Shown here: in pieces, positions 10,877 to 22,800 of the stretch
How positions within the stretch are numbered: the first letter of the stretch is position 1
How the letters are laid out: each line of letters begins with the position of its first letter
NCBI RefSeq assembly: GCF_000004195.4
Contig: NC_030678.2
Coordinates: 148,074,547-148,138,546, forward strand
DNA: 64,000 nucleotides
Reading direction: 5' to 3'
Origin: Xenopus tropicalis
Taxonomy: Eukaryota; Chordata; Amphibia; Anura; Pipidae
Notes under the pieces: generated by a model
The model's input: the letters and a program-made list of their open reading frames with translations, nothing else
The model's database searches: none
Told to the model about the DNA's origin: nothing
Made by a program: the position numbers and the translations under genes

Positions 10877-13800
10877 ATGGCGAGTAAAATATTTGTGGTA
10901 CCACCATCAATAAAAGGAGTACCCTTTGCTCAAGGTGTACCTGACCAGCCTCCTAAAACAGCTTACCAGACATCTGAAATAATTGCAGAGCAGAGCACAG
11001 GAGATAAATGGGATAAGGAAAGTGATGTATTAAATGCTATTCGCAAAGAAGAGACAGATCAGATTAAATCACTCAACAACAAGTTTGCATCTGTCATTGA
11101 TAAGGTAAGTAATTGCCAATAATCATGCTGTATGCTCAGCCTTTGGCTAAAAGAGGAAAATGTCAATACATGTAGCTTTCTTTCACCAGTATACACCTTT
11201 GCTTTATATAGGTTTGCCCATTATGAGTGAGATTCATTTCAGAAAAATGGTTGATCCAATAGAAACTTTATTATCTATTGGGAAAGCTGGAATTGAATTA
11301 GATACATTTTTATCAAACTGAATCTAAACCTATATGTGATATACATCTCAAATTTACCCACAGGGGCGCTGCTGCCATTAGGCGAGTAGAGAAACTGACC
11401 TCAGGTGGCAGCCCCCAACAAGTTACTGGTAACTTAAAATGCAGAAATTCCAATTTTTATTGCGCTCTCTGCACTAGCGATGCACACCCCCCTCACAGCG
11501 TCTAGGACCCCTGAGGTGGCGCTGTTAACCCAACCATTGTTTTAAAGGAGAACTAAAGCTTAACTAAAGAAGCAGGCTGAAAAAGTTGTACATTATATTT
11601 TGGGATTCTGTACCAGCCCAAGGCAAACACAGTCCTTTATTAAAGAGGATCTGTACCCCCAGATGCCCCAGTAGCCCCCCATCTTCTTTTCTGCTGATTC
11701 CCTGCACATGCTCTGTGCTGCTGTTACTTACCTGAGCTTAGGGACCCACTCACAATATACTGTATATATAGAATATACATGTCACAATAAAAAGATGATT
11801 AATAAATAATACAGATTATCACTGCATGGCAGCCCAGAAACCAGTGTAATTAGCATCAGAATATAATAAAAAGCCCTGTAGCATCTGCTGATATTACAGG
11901 CCAACCTCATTTTCTGCTTGATAATTTGTGACAACCCCTAACTTTTGCTTTTCAACAGCCGCTCAGAGCATACTGAGCATATTGCAGACGCTTCTTCGAG
12001 ATGCCACTATGGTGACGCCCTGTGACAACTTTTAAGTACTGAATCATTATTACTATAGTGATGCTTAAACTTTAGGTGGGTTCAATAAGTTCAGTATATA
12101 AAATATGGCATTTCTAGCCATAGGGTTTAGTTCTCCTTTAAACACTAACTGATTTGGCACATGATTGGCCCGGTAAGGGAAAGTAAAATGAACTTTATTT
12201 AGGGGTGCCAATGTTTTTGGAAGCCCCTAATGAATATATATAGCCTTACAGTGGCCTGAGTTGTTTATACTGCCACACAGCCCTTCCAATGCCCCAGTGA
12301 TCTGCTTTGGGTGTCCTGGACACAGCACATGTGCTTTAGAGTTGCAAATATTACTCTACTGCACATGAGTGCTATTACATAGTAACATAGTAAGTTGGGT
12401 TGAAAAAAGACATACGTCCATCACGTTTAACCATAATGCCTATATATAACCTGCCTAACTGCTAGTTGATCCAGAGAAATGCAAAAAAAACCCCATCTGA
12501 AGCCTCTCTAATTTGCCGCAGAGGGGAAAAAATTCCTTCCTGACTCCAAGATGGCAATCGGACCAGTCCCTGGGGCAACTTGTACTAAGAGCTATCTCCC
12601 CTACCCCTGTATTCCCTCACTTGTACTGAGAGCTATCTCCCCTACCCCTGTATTCCCTCACTTGTACTGAGAGCTATCTCCCCTACCCCTGTATTCCCTC
12701 ACTTGTACTGAGAGCTATCTCCCCTACCCCTGTATTCCCTCACTTGTACTGAGAGCTATCTCCCCTACCCCTGTATTCCCTCACTTGTACTGAGAGCTAT
12801 CTCCCCTACCCCTGTATTCCCTCACTTGTACTGAGAGCTATCTCCCCTACCCTTGTATTCCCTCACTTGTACTGAGAGCTATCCCCCATAACCCTGTATT
12901 CCCTCACTTGTACTGAGAGCTATCTCCCATACACCTGTATTCCCTCACTTGTACTGAGAGCTATCTCCCCTCCCCCTGTATTCCCTCACTTGTACTGAGA
13001 GCTATCTCCCTACCCCTGTATTCCCTCACTTGTACTGAGAGCTATCCCCCTCCCCCTGTATTCCCTCACTTGTACTGAGAGCTATCTCCCCTACCCCTGT
13101 ATTCCCTCACTTGTACTGAGAGCTATCTCCCATACCCCTGTATTCCCTCACTTGTACTGAGAGCTATCTCCCATACCCCTGTATTCCCTCACTTGTACTG
13201 AGAGCTATCCCCCATACCCCTGTATTCCCTCACTTGTACTGAGAGCTATCCCCCATAACCCTGTATTCCCTCACTTGTACTGAGAGCTATCTCCCATAAC
13301 CCTGTATTCCCTCACTTGTACTGAGAGCTATCCCCCATAACCCTGTATTCCCTCACTTGTACTGAGAGCTATCTCCCATAACCCTGTATTCCCTCACTTG
13401 TACTGAGAGCTATCTCCCATACCCCTGTATTCCCTCACTTGTCCTGAGAGCTACTGAGAGTATCTCCCTAACCCTGTATTCCTCACTTGTACTGAGAGCT
13501 ATCTCCCCTACCCCCTGTATTCCTCACTTGTACTGAGAGCTATCTCCCATACCCCTGTAATTCCCTCACTTGTACTGAGAGCTATCCCCATAACCCTGTA
13601 TTCCCTCACTTGTACTGAGAGCTATCTCCCCTACCCCCTGTATTCCTCACTTGTACTGAGAGCTATCCCCATACCCCTGTATTCCCTCACTTGTACTGAG
13701 AGCTATCCCCATAACCCTGTATTCCCTCACTTGTACTGAGAGCTATCCCCCATAACCCTGTATTCCCTCACTTGTACTGAGAGCTATCTCCCATAACCCT

Positions 13801-16800
13801 GTATTCCTCACTTGTACTGAGAGCTATCTCCCATACCCTGTATCCTCACTTGTCCCTGAGAGCTATCCCCCTACCCTTATTCCCTCACTTGTACTGAGAG
13901 CTATCTCCCATACCCCTGTATTCCCTCACTTGTACTGAGAGCTATCCCCTACCCCTGTATTCGCCTCACTTGTACTGAGAGCTATCTCCCCTACCCTGTA
14001 TTCGCCTCACTTGTACTGACTGAGAGCTATCTCCCATACCCCTGTATTCCCTCACTTGTACTGAGAGCTATCTCCCATACCCCTGTATTCCCTCACTTGT
14101 ACTGAGAGCTATCTCCCTACCCCTGTATTCCCTCACTTGTACTGAGAGCTATCTCCCATACCCCTGTATTCCTCACTTGTACTGAGAGCTATCTCCCCCT
14201 ACCCCTGTATTCCCTCACTTGTACTGAGAGCTATCCCCCTACCCCTGTATTCCCTCACTTGTACTGAGAGCTATCTCCCCATACCCCTGTATTCCCTCAC
14301 TTGTACTGAGAGCTATCACCCCCTACCCCTGTATTCCCTCACTTCTACTGAGAGCTATCTCCCATACCCCTGTATTCCCTCATTTGTACTGAGAGCTATC
14401 TCCCATAACCCTGTATTCCCTCACTTGTACTGAGAGCTATCTCCCATACCCCTGTATTCCCTCACTTGTACTGAGAGCTATCTCCCATACCCCTGTATTC
14501 CCCTCACTTGTAGCTGAGAGCTATCTCCCATACCCCTGTATTCCTCACTTGTACTGAGAGCTATCTCCCATACCCTGTATTCCCTCACTTGTACTGAGAG
14601 CTATCTCCCATAACCCTGTATTCCCTCACTTGTACTGAGAGCTATCTCCCCTACCCCTGTATTCCCTCACTTGTACTGAGAGCTATCTCCCTAACCCCTG
14701 TATTCCCTCACTTGTACTGAGAGCTATCTCCCCCTACCCCTGTATTCCCTCACTTGTACTGAGAGCTATCTCCCATACCCTGTATTCCTCACTTGTACTG
14801 AGAGCTATCTCCCATACCCCTGTAATTCCCTCACTTGTACTGAGAGCTATCTCCCATACCCCTGTATTCCCTCACTTGTACTGAGAGCTATCTCCCATAC
14901 CCCTGTATTCCCTCACTTGTACTGAGAGCTATCCCCCTACCCCTGTATTCCCTCACTTGTACTGAGAGCTATCTCCCCTACCCCTGTATTCCCTCACTTG
15001 TACTGAGAGCTATCTCCCCTACCCCTGTATTCCCTCACTTGTACTGAGAGCTATCTCCCCTACCCCTGTATTCCCTCACTTGTACTGAGAGCTATCTCCC
15101 CTACCCCTGTATTCCTCCACTTGTACTGAGAGCTATCCCCCTACCCCTGTATTCCCTCACTTGTACTGAGAGCTATCTCCCTACCCCTGTATTCCCTCAC
15201 TTGTACTGAGAGCTATCTCCCCTACCCCTGTATTCCCTCACTTGTACTGAGAGCTATCTCCCCTACCCCTGTATTCCCTCACTTGTACTGAGAGCTATCT
15301 CCCCTACCCCTGTATTCCCTCACTTGTACTGAGAGCTATCCCCCTACCCCTGTATTCCCTCACTTGTACTGAGAGCTTCCCCCCTACCCCTGTATTCCCC
15401 ACTTGTACTGAGAGCTATCTCCCTAACCCTGTATTCCCTCACTTGTACAGAGAGCTATCTCCCCTACCCCTGTATTCCCTCACTTGTACTGAGAGCTATC
15501 CCCCCTACCCCTGTATTCCCTCACTTGTACTGAGAGCTATCCCCCCTACCCCTGTATTCCCTCACTTGTACTGAGAGCTATCCCCCCCTACCCCTGTATT
15601 CCCTCACTTGTACTGAGAGCTATCCCCCCTACCCCTGTATTCCCTCACTTGTACTGAGAGCTATCCCCCCTACCCCTGTATTCCCTCACTTGTACTGAGA
15701 GCTATCTCCCATAACCCTGTATTCCCTCACTTGTACTGAGAGCTATCTCCCTTACCCCTGTATTCCCTCACTTGTACTGAGAGCTATCCCCCCTACCCCT
15801 GTATTCCCTCACTTGTACTGAGAGCTATCTCCCATACCCCTGTATTCCCTCACTTGTACTGAGAGCTATCTCCCCTACCCCTGTATTCCCTCACTTGTAC
15901 TGAGAGCTATCCCCCCTACCCCTGTATTCCCTCACTTGTACTGAGAGCTATCTCCCATACCCCTGTATTCCCTCACTTGTACTGAGAGCTATCTCCCCTA
16001 CCCCTGTATTCCCTCACTTGTACTGAGAGCTATCTCCCATACCCCTGTATTCCCTCACTTGTACTGAGAGCTATCTCCCCTACCCCTGTATTCCCTCACT
16101 TGTACTGAGAGCTATCCCCCATACCCCTGTATTCCCTCACTTGTACTGAGAGCTATCTCCCATACCCCTGTATTCCCTCACTTGTACTGAGAGCTTTCTC
16201 CCCTACCCCTGTATTCCCTCACTTGTACTGAGAGCTTTCTCCCCTACCCCTGTATTCCCTCACTTGTACTGAGAGCTATCTCCCATACCCCTGTATTCCC
16301 TCACTTGTACTGAGAGCTATCTCCCATAACCCTGTATTCCCTCACTTGCTAAGAATCCATCCAGCCCCTTCTTAAAGCTATATAATGTATCTGCCAGTAC
16401 AACTGATTCAGGGAGGGAATTCCAGAACTTCACAGCTCTCACAGTAAAAAATCCTTTCCGAATATTTAAATGGAACCTCCCTTCTTCTAAACGAAGTGGG
16501 TGCCCTCGTGTCCGTTGGAAGGACCTACTGGTAAATAAAACATTAGAAAGGTTATTATATGATCCCCTTATATATTTATACATAGTTATCATGTCACCTC
16601 TTAAGCGCCTGTTCTCCAGTGTAAACAGACCCAACCTGGCCAGTCTTTCTTCATAACTGAGACTTTCCATACCATTTACCAGCTTAGTTGCCCTTCTCTG
16701 GACCCTCTCTAACTCAATAATGTCCGTTTGAGCACTGGAGACCAAAACTGAACAGCATATTCTAGATGGGGCCTTACCAGTGCTCTGTAAAGGGGAAGAA

Positions 16801-19800
16801 TAACCCCCTCCTCCCGTGAATCTATACCCCTTTTAATACAGCTCAAAACCTTGTTTGCCCTTGCAGCTGCTGCCTGGCATTGCTTGCTACAGCCAAGTTT
16901 ATTATCTACAAGGACTCCAAGGTCCTTCTCCATTATGGATTTGCCTAGTGCAGTCCCATTAAGGGTATACGGGGCTTGTATATTTTTACATCCCAGGTGC
17001 ATGACCTTCCATTTATCCACATTAAATCTCATCTGCCACTTAGCTGCCCAGATTGCCAGTTGGTCAAGATCCTGCTGCAGGGATGTCACATCCTGGATAG
17101 AATTGACTGGTCTGCAGAGTTTTGTGTCATCTGCAAACACTGATACATTACTCATAATACCCTCCCCCAAGTCATTTATGAACAAGTTAAACAAAAGTGG
17201 ACCCAGTACAGAACCCTGAAGGACCCCACTGAGAACCTTACTCCAAGTAGAGAATGTACCATTAACAACCACCCTCTGTACCCGATCCTGTAGCCAGTTT
17301 GCTATCCATGTGCAAACAACTTCACTAAGACCAATAGACCTTAGCTTAGAAAGCAGTCGTTTGTGGGGAACGGTATCAAATGCTTTGGCAAAATCCAAAT
17401 AGATGATATCTACTGCATCCCCACTGTCCAGCTTCTTACTTACCTCATCATAAAAAGCAATTAAATTGGTCTGACATGACCTGTCCTTCATAAAGCCATG
17501 CTGATTACTGCTCATAATACCATTCTCCACTACATAATTTTGTATGTGATCCCTTAACAAGCCTTCAAATAACTTGCCCACCACGGATGTCAAACTTACA
17601 GGCCTATAATTACCAGGCTGAGATCTTACTCCCTTTTTAAATATGGGAATGACATTCGCCTTCTTCCAATCCCTAGGTACCATATCTGATGAAAGAGAGT
17701 CTGAGAATATCAGAAACAAGGGCCACTGCAATTCTGCCCCTAGCTCTCTCAGTACCCGAGGGTGTATTCCATCTGGCCCAGGTGCCTTGTTTACATTTAT
17801 CGTGTGTAACCCTTTAAGCACCATATCCTGTGCCAACCACTGTGTAGTTGGAGCTGAGGCAACAGTGCAGCTATTGGGTGGGACTTGGCCCACTGGCTCC
17901 TCTACTGTATACACAGAAGAAAAGAACTGGTTAAGCACATCTGCCTTTGCTGTATCCGCTGTAACCATATTGTTATTATAACTCAATGGGACACCATAGA
18001 GGATTTCTGATGTGTGGAGAAAGATGGCGCCATGGCAGGAACAATAGGCTGGGCCAGTGCATTTTTCAGTGGACAGGAGTTCCAGCCTGGGGCCTTAGGT
18101 TGACAACTATATTCAGTGGGGACTGCATAACACATTGTTTCCCCCCAGTGAAATTTCACTTTACTTGTCCTTTAAGAATTAACTTTATTGGTCAAAAATG
18201 ATATATTTTAGAACTTGTTCCATTTATTTACATAGGTTCAGCTACTGGAACAACACAATTGTGTATTGCGCACTAAATGGAACATTTTGCAAGCACAGGG
18301 AATAAAGCATGAGAACAGTGTACCACAACTTCCTTTTAAAGACTACATCAATGCATTGCAGAGACAACTGGACCAATTGGGAAATGACAAGTTGCACTCA
18401 GATTCAAAATTAAGGCAAATTGAGAAGATTGTCAATGATTTCAGAAGAAAGTAAGTATAAATTCTACATGACAAGAAGCAATGGTTTGATGGGCATCTTC
18501 ATGTCCTATTCACTCATTACAAACACCTGATACACTAACTTGGATTCAAGTCTTTACTGCCATTTGAGCCTTCTGTGAGTTTTATAAATCTGCCCCTAAG
18601 ATGTAAACATTTCTTTTCTATGCTACTCCAAATAGAAGTACTGTAGTATGGGAGAGCAAATTACTGAATGGAAAGCTTGCTAAAAGACTAACAGAGGTGC
18701 AATTGCTTTAATGTGAACATTACATGGTAAATTTGGGTTGAAAAAAAAAGACATAGTCAATCAATTTCAACCCCTTTTTGTATTGCTGTTATTTCCAGGA
18801 AGAGAAGGTAAAGGTATACTATATTTATCATTTTATTTTTTCCTTTAACTCCTCAACCTTCCTCATGTTAACAAATCCTTAGGCTGTTGTTATATATAAT
18901 TTAATTAAAAATATCTGACCATCACCTTTTTTGAGGGGTAAAAATGAGTTAGAATTAGAGAGCTACGGTAGAGAATTGGATTTTACCTTACTGCACAGCT
19001 GTGGGCAGGAGCTTTGTACGTGAAAATGGGAAGGCAGGGATGCTCAGGATGTTGGATAATTTGGGTGCGGCTCATTGGGACTTGAGGGCAAGTGAGGTGA
19101 ATGCCTGGTATAATTGACAAATTTTGCAAAATTTGTTTGTTGCTCATTTCCGCCAATGGTGAAATTCGCTTCAAATCCATGCCTGCCAAATTATTTCACC
19201 CATCATTAGATATACAGTATATATATGTGTGCATTTTTAAAGGTGCTTTATCTGAAAATCTCTATCCATCTGTAGGTCTTTGTGCCCTATTCTGAATCTG
19301 TGCCCAGGGTCCCTATAAATGCTCCTAAATGAGTCCTATAAACTTTACAGAGAACAAAAAGGGCAATTAGGCATCCCCCCCAATAAATATTTACTTTACA
19401 CAAATGAAAAGGGGGAGAAATAAAAAAATCATCATTAAGTGTTTTTGATGCTTCGTCACCAATTTGCCGGTCAATCATTTGGCTCAGTGACACCAGCAAC
19501 TATACGCCAGGAAACGCCACATGCACATTAGACAGCCGGCATTTGTGATGAAATCCCAATGCCTCCTTGGTGCTGATGCCAATGCTCTGTTACAGATTGT
19601 GATGTTCCGGTCCTGCTGGTCACTCTACTCATGATAGGTGCTCCCTTATCTTGTTCCTGGTTGTACCCTTTCCAGACCTTAAATGCAGCTCCCAGCTCTG
19701 CCCTACTATTACTGCTGAACTCATTATTTCTTCTGTGTCCATTAACCTTTGCAGTGATGTGTTTTTGCCTTTCTCTCTGCTTTACCTAAATGTGCCTCTG

Positions 19801-22800
19801 CCTACCTTCACTTAACCCTTCCTATTCCTCCTCCTACTTTTTTGTCCTACATTTCCCAGCCAGACTTCCCCTTGTCCCTACACCAAACACTAAATACCAG
19901 TGGCCCCTGTGACCCTGCTGGGGCCCCCTGTTGGCCTTTTACAGAATTTAACTTCTATAACTATTCACATAAACGCCTTATGGTCATCATAACTGTTTAT
20001 TTATTGTATTATAAAAGTGCCAACATATTCTGCATAAAATCACTTAGCGACAACTGAAATAAAGAATTGTGTAGGTATTTGCACAGAGTTGGAGCAGAAG
20101 AGAATTGATGGAAGAGGCTGATTAGAATTTTGGCTCAAGTAGAAATGAGATAAATGAACATGGTTGCCAAATAATAAGAAGGTTGCAGCAACTTAAGCAG
20201 GAGACAATTAATGAGAGAACTAGTAATTTATAAGCTTCTTACATAAGAAAGGGGTGTATACTTCCGTTTTTGTTTTGAGATTTTTTGAGATGTAGCCAGC
20301 AGGATTTTGTAGGGATTGGATGTGGGGAATGAAGATGAGTGCTAAATCTAATATGCCTATAAGGTAACAAGCCTATCTATTGGAATTAATCCTAGGGGCT
20401 GATTTACTAACCCACGAATCCGACCCGAATTGGAAAAGTTCCGACTTGAAAACGAATATTTTGCGACTTTTTCGTATGTTTTGCGATTTTTTCGGATTCT
20501 GTACGAATTTTTCGGATCCAATACGATTTTTGCGTAAAAACGCGAGTTTTTCGTATCCATTACGAAAGTTGCGTAAAAAGTTGCGCATTTTGCGTAGCGT
20601 TAAAACTTACGCGAAAAGTTGCGCATTTTTCGTAGCGTTAAAACTTAACGCTACGAAAAATGCGCAACTTTTCACGTAAGTTTTAACGCTACGCAAAATG
20701 CGCAACTTTTTACGCAACTTTCGTAATGGATAGGAAAACTCGCGTTTTTACGCAAAAATCGTATTGGATCCGAAAAATTCGTACAGAATCCGAAAAAATC
20801 GCAAAACATACGAAAAAATCGCAAAGTACCGATCATTACGAAAAAAACGCAATCGGACTCCATTCGACCCGTTCGTGGGTAAGTAAATCAGCCCCCTAGT
20901 GTTGTTCAGAGGGAATGCTGGGAGGGAGTGGGGCATGTGTGGCTGGGTGGATATATGAGATCTGACAGAACTGAACATATAAGTGCTCATTACTATTGAC
21001 AGCAATGCAAGCGCTGGAGCACTAATGGGTGTAATGCTATGCTCCTTAGAGCCCATATACTTAGCACTTCTCTGCCCATTGTTAGGGCTGTTGAAATCCA
21101 GCTTAAAAGGCGAAAAGTACATGGCTCACAGTTACAAGGGAGCTGCTCTGAGAGGCATAACATACTGGGCTCCTATGGATATTGGGTATACTTGGAAACT
21201 TATGTTCTACCTCCTAAATGACAGGGGCATGCTAGAGGTTGTCCAAGTCCTGCCAATGTGCACCAGTCCAGCATGTGGTGCTTCCAGATACAGGTACTGC
21301 TGCACACAGAAAAAGGCACTAATTCTTGCTTTCCATTCCGCCAGTGCATAAAGTTGCACCTAAAGACACCTGGTGACCAAAAAATGGTGCGTTGTGCTTG
21401 ATTTTACCCTTTGCACTTTGCAACGTCTAGGTAAATCAGCCCATCAGAGTAATATTGCATAAACCTATACTTGCCATTAACTTTTTCAGACTGAGGACTT
21501 AAATATGAATTTCCATCCAACAGATATGAAGAGGAAGTAAACAAGCACATTGCGCTAAAGGATACATTTGCAGAGCTTAAAAGGGTAAGCATGGGTGCAA
21601 GTGTCTCCAACCAGCTAAAGTAGTGCAATCCATGCCTTAATACATACAGTAACACTTGTGTCATTCTAGGATGCGGATGCAGGGTACATAGATAAAGCTG
21701 AGCTGGAGGCCAAGATACAATTTCTGACACATGAGATAAACACCCTTAGGGTCGTCTATGAAGAGGTAACGCTACTGTATCTGCCTTGTCTAGTTGTATT
21801 TCAGTTGTATAAGTGTATCAACAATTATCAGACATACTACTGATTATACAGCAATTATTGAAATGTTAAAGGAGAACTAAAGCCTTAAAGCAGAAGAAAT
21901 AGGGCAGAATGTAGAACATTATGTTTTGGGCTTCTGTACCAGCCCAAGGCAATCACAGTCCTTTAGCATGGATCTTTGCCCCCATCTTTTCTGAGATTAA
22001 ATGCACATACTCTGTGCTGCTGTCACGTATCTGAGCTTAGGGACCAGCTCACAATATACTGTATATATAGAATATAAATGACAGACAAACCTAATTTTCT
22101 GCTTGATAATTTCCAACGACCCCTAAGCTCAGCTTCTCTACAGCCGCCCAGAGCTCACTGAGCATGTGCAGTGTTGCAGACACTTCTAACAAAATTCAAT
22201 ATGGGAAGCTCATGTGACAAGTTTTAATTCCTCGATCGTTACTGTTATTGACTAACTAAGATATAATTAATCCTTATTGGGGGCAAAACAATCCTATTGG
22301 CTTTATAAAATATTGAAATGATTTTTTTAGTAGACTTAGTATAATGCATGGAGATACAAAAAACAAGACAATACTGAGAATTGCCTCTGCTAAAACACAC
22401 GTAGAGACAATTATCAGTGAATTGTCTATTTTTGTAGCCACGACAATTAGTGGCGACTAGTAGCTCTGTGTATCCTAGCCCTTAGAAAATAACTTAGAAT
22501 TACACTTTCTTGATGTACATTCTTTAATAGTGATGAAAGTAAATGTTAGAAGATTTTTAAAAAGCATAACGCAGTATTTCTTCTTACCAGATAATGAAAA
22601 ATACTATTTTGCTATAACTAATTGCTGTAACTGAGCTTTTTCCTACATTTTGTTTCTACATGTTGCAGGAGCTCACCCAAATGCAGGCTCAGACCTCAGA
22701 CATTGTGGTTAGCTTGTCCATAGACAACAACAGGCACTTGGACTTGGACAGTGTAATAGCTCTGGTGAAGGCTCAGTTTGAGGAGATTATCAGCTTCAGC

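Noticed and set aside
12580..16349. CRISPR-like regular array
   Set aside because: Units abut with no unique spacers, the context is a LINE in a vertebrate intron, and the period is a simple 41-bp tandem repeat.
16851..17981. Plus-strand ORFs of 112-122 codons
   Set aside because: They are shadows of the minus-strand reverse transcriptase ORF.
20357..21122. ORFs on both strands (71-124 codons) with similar peptides
   Set aside because: The peptides arise from the palindromic MITE arms; there is no gene structure.
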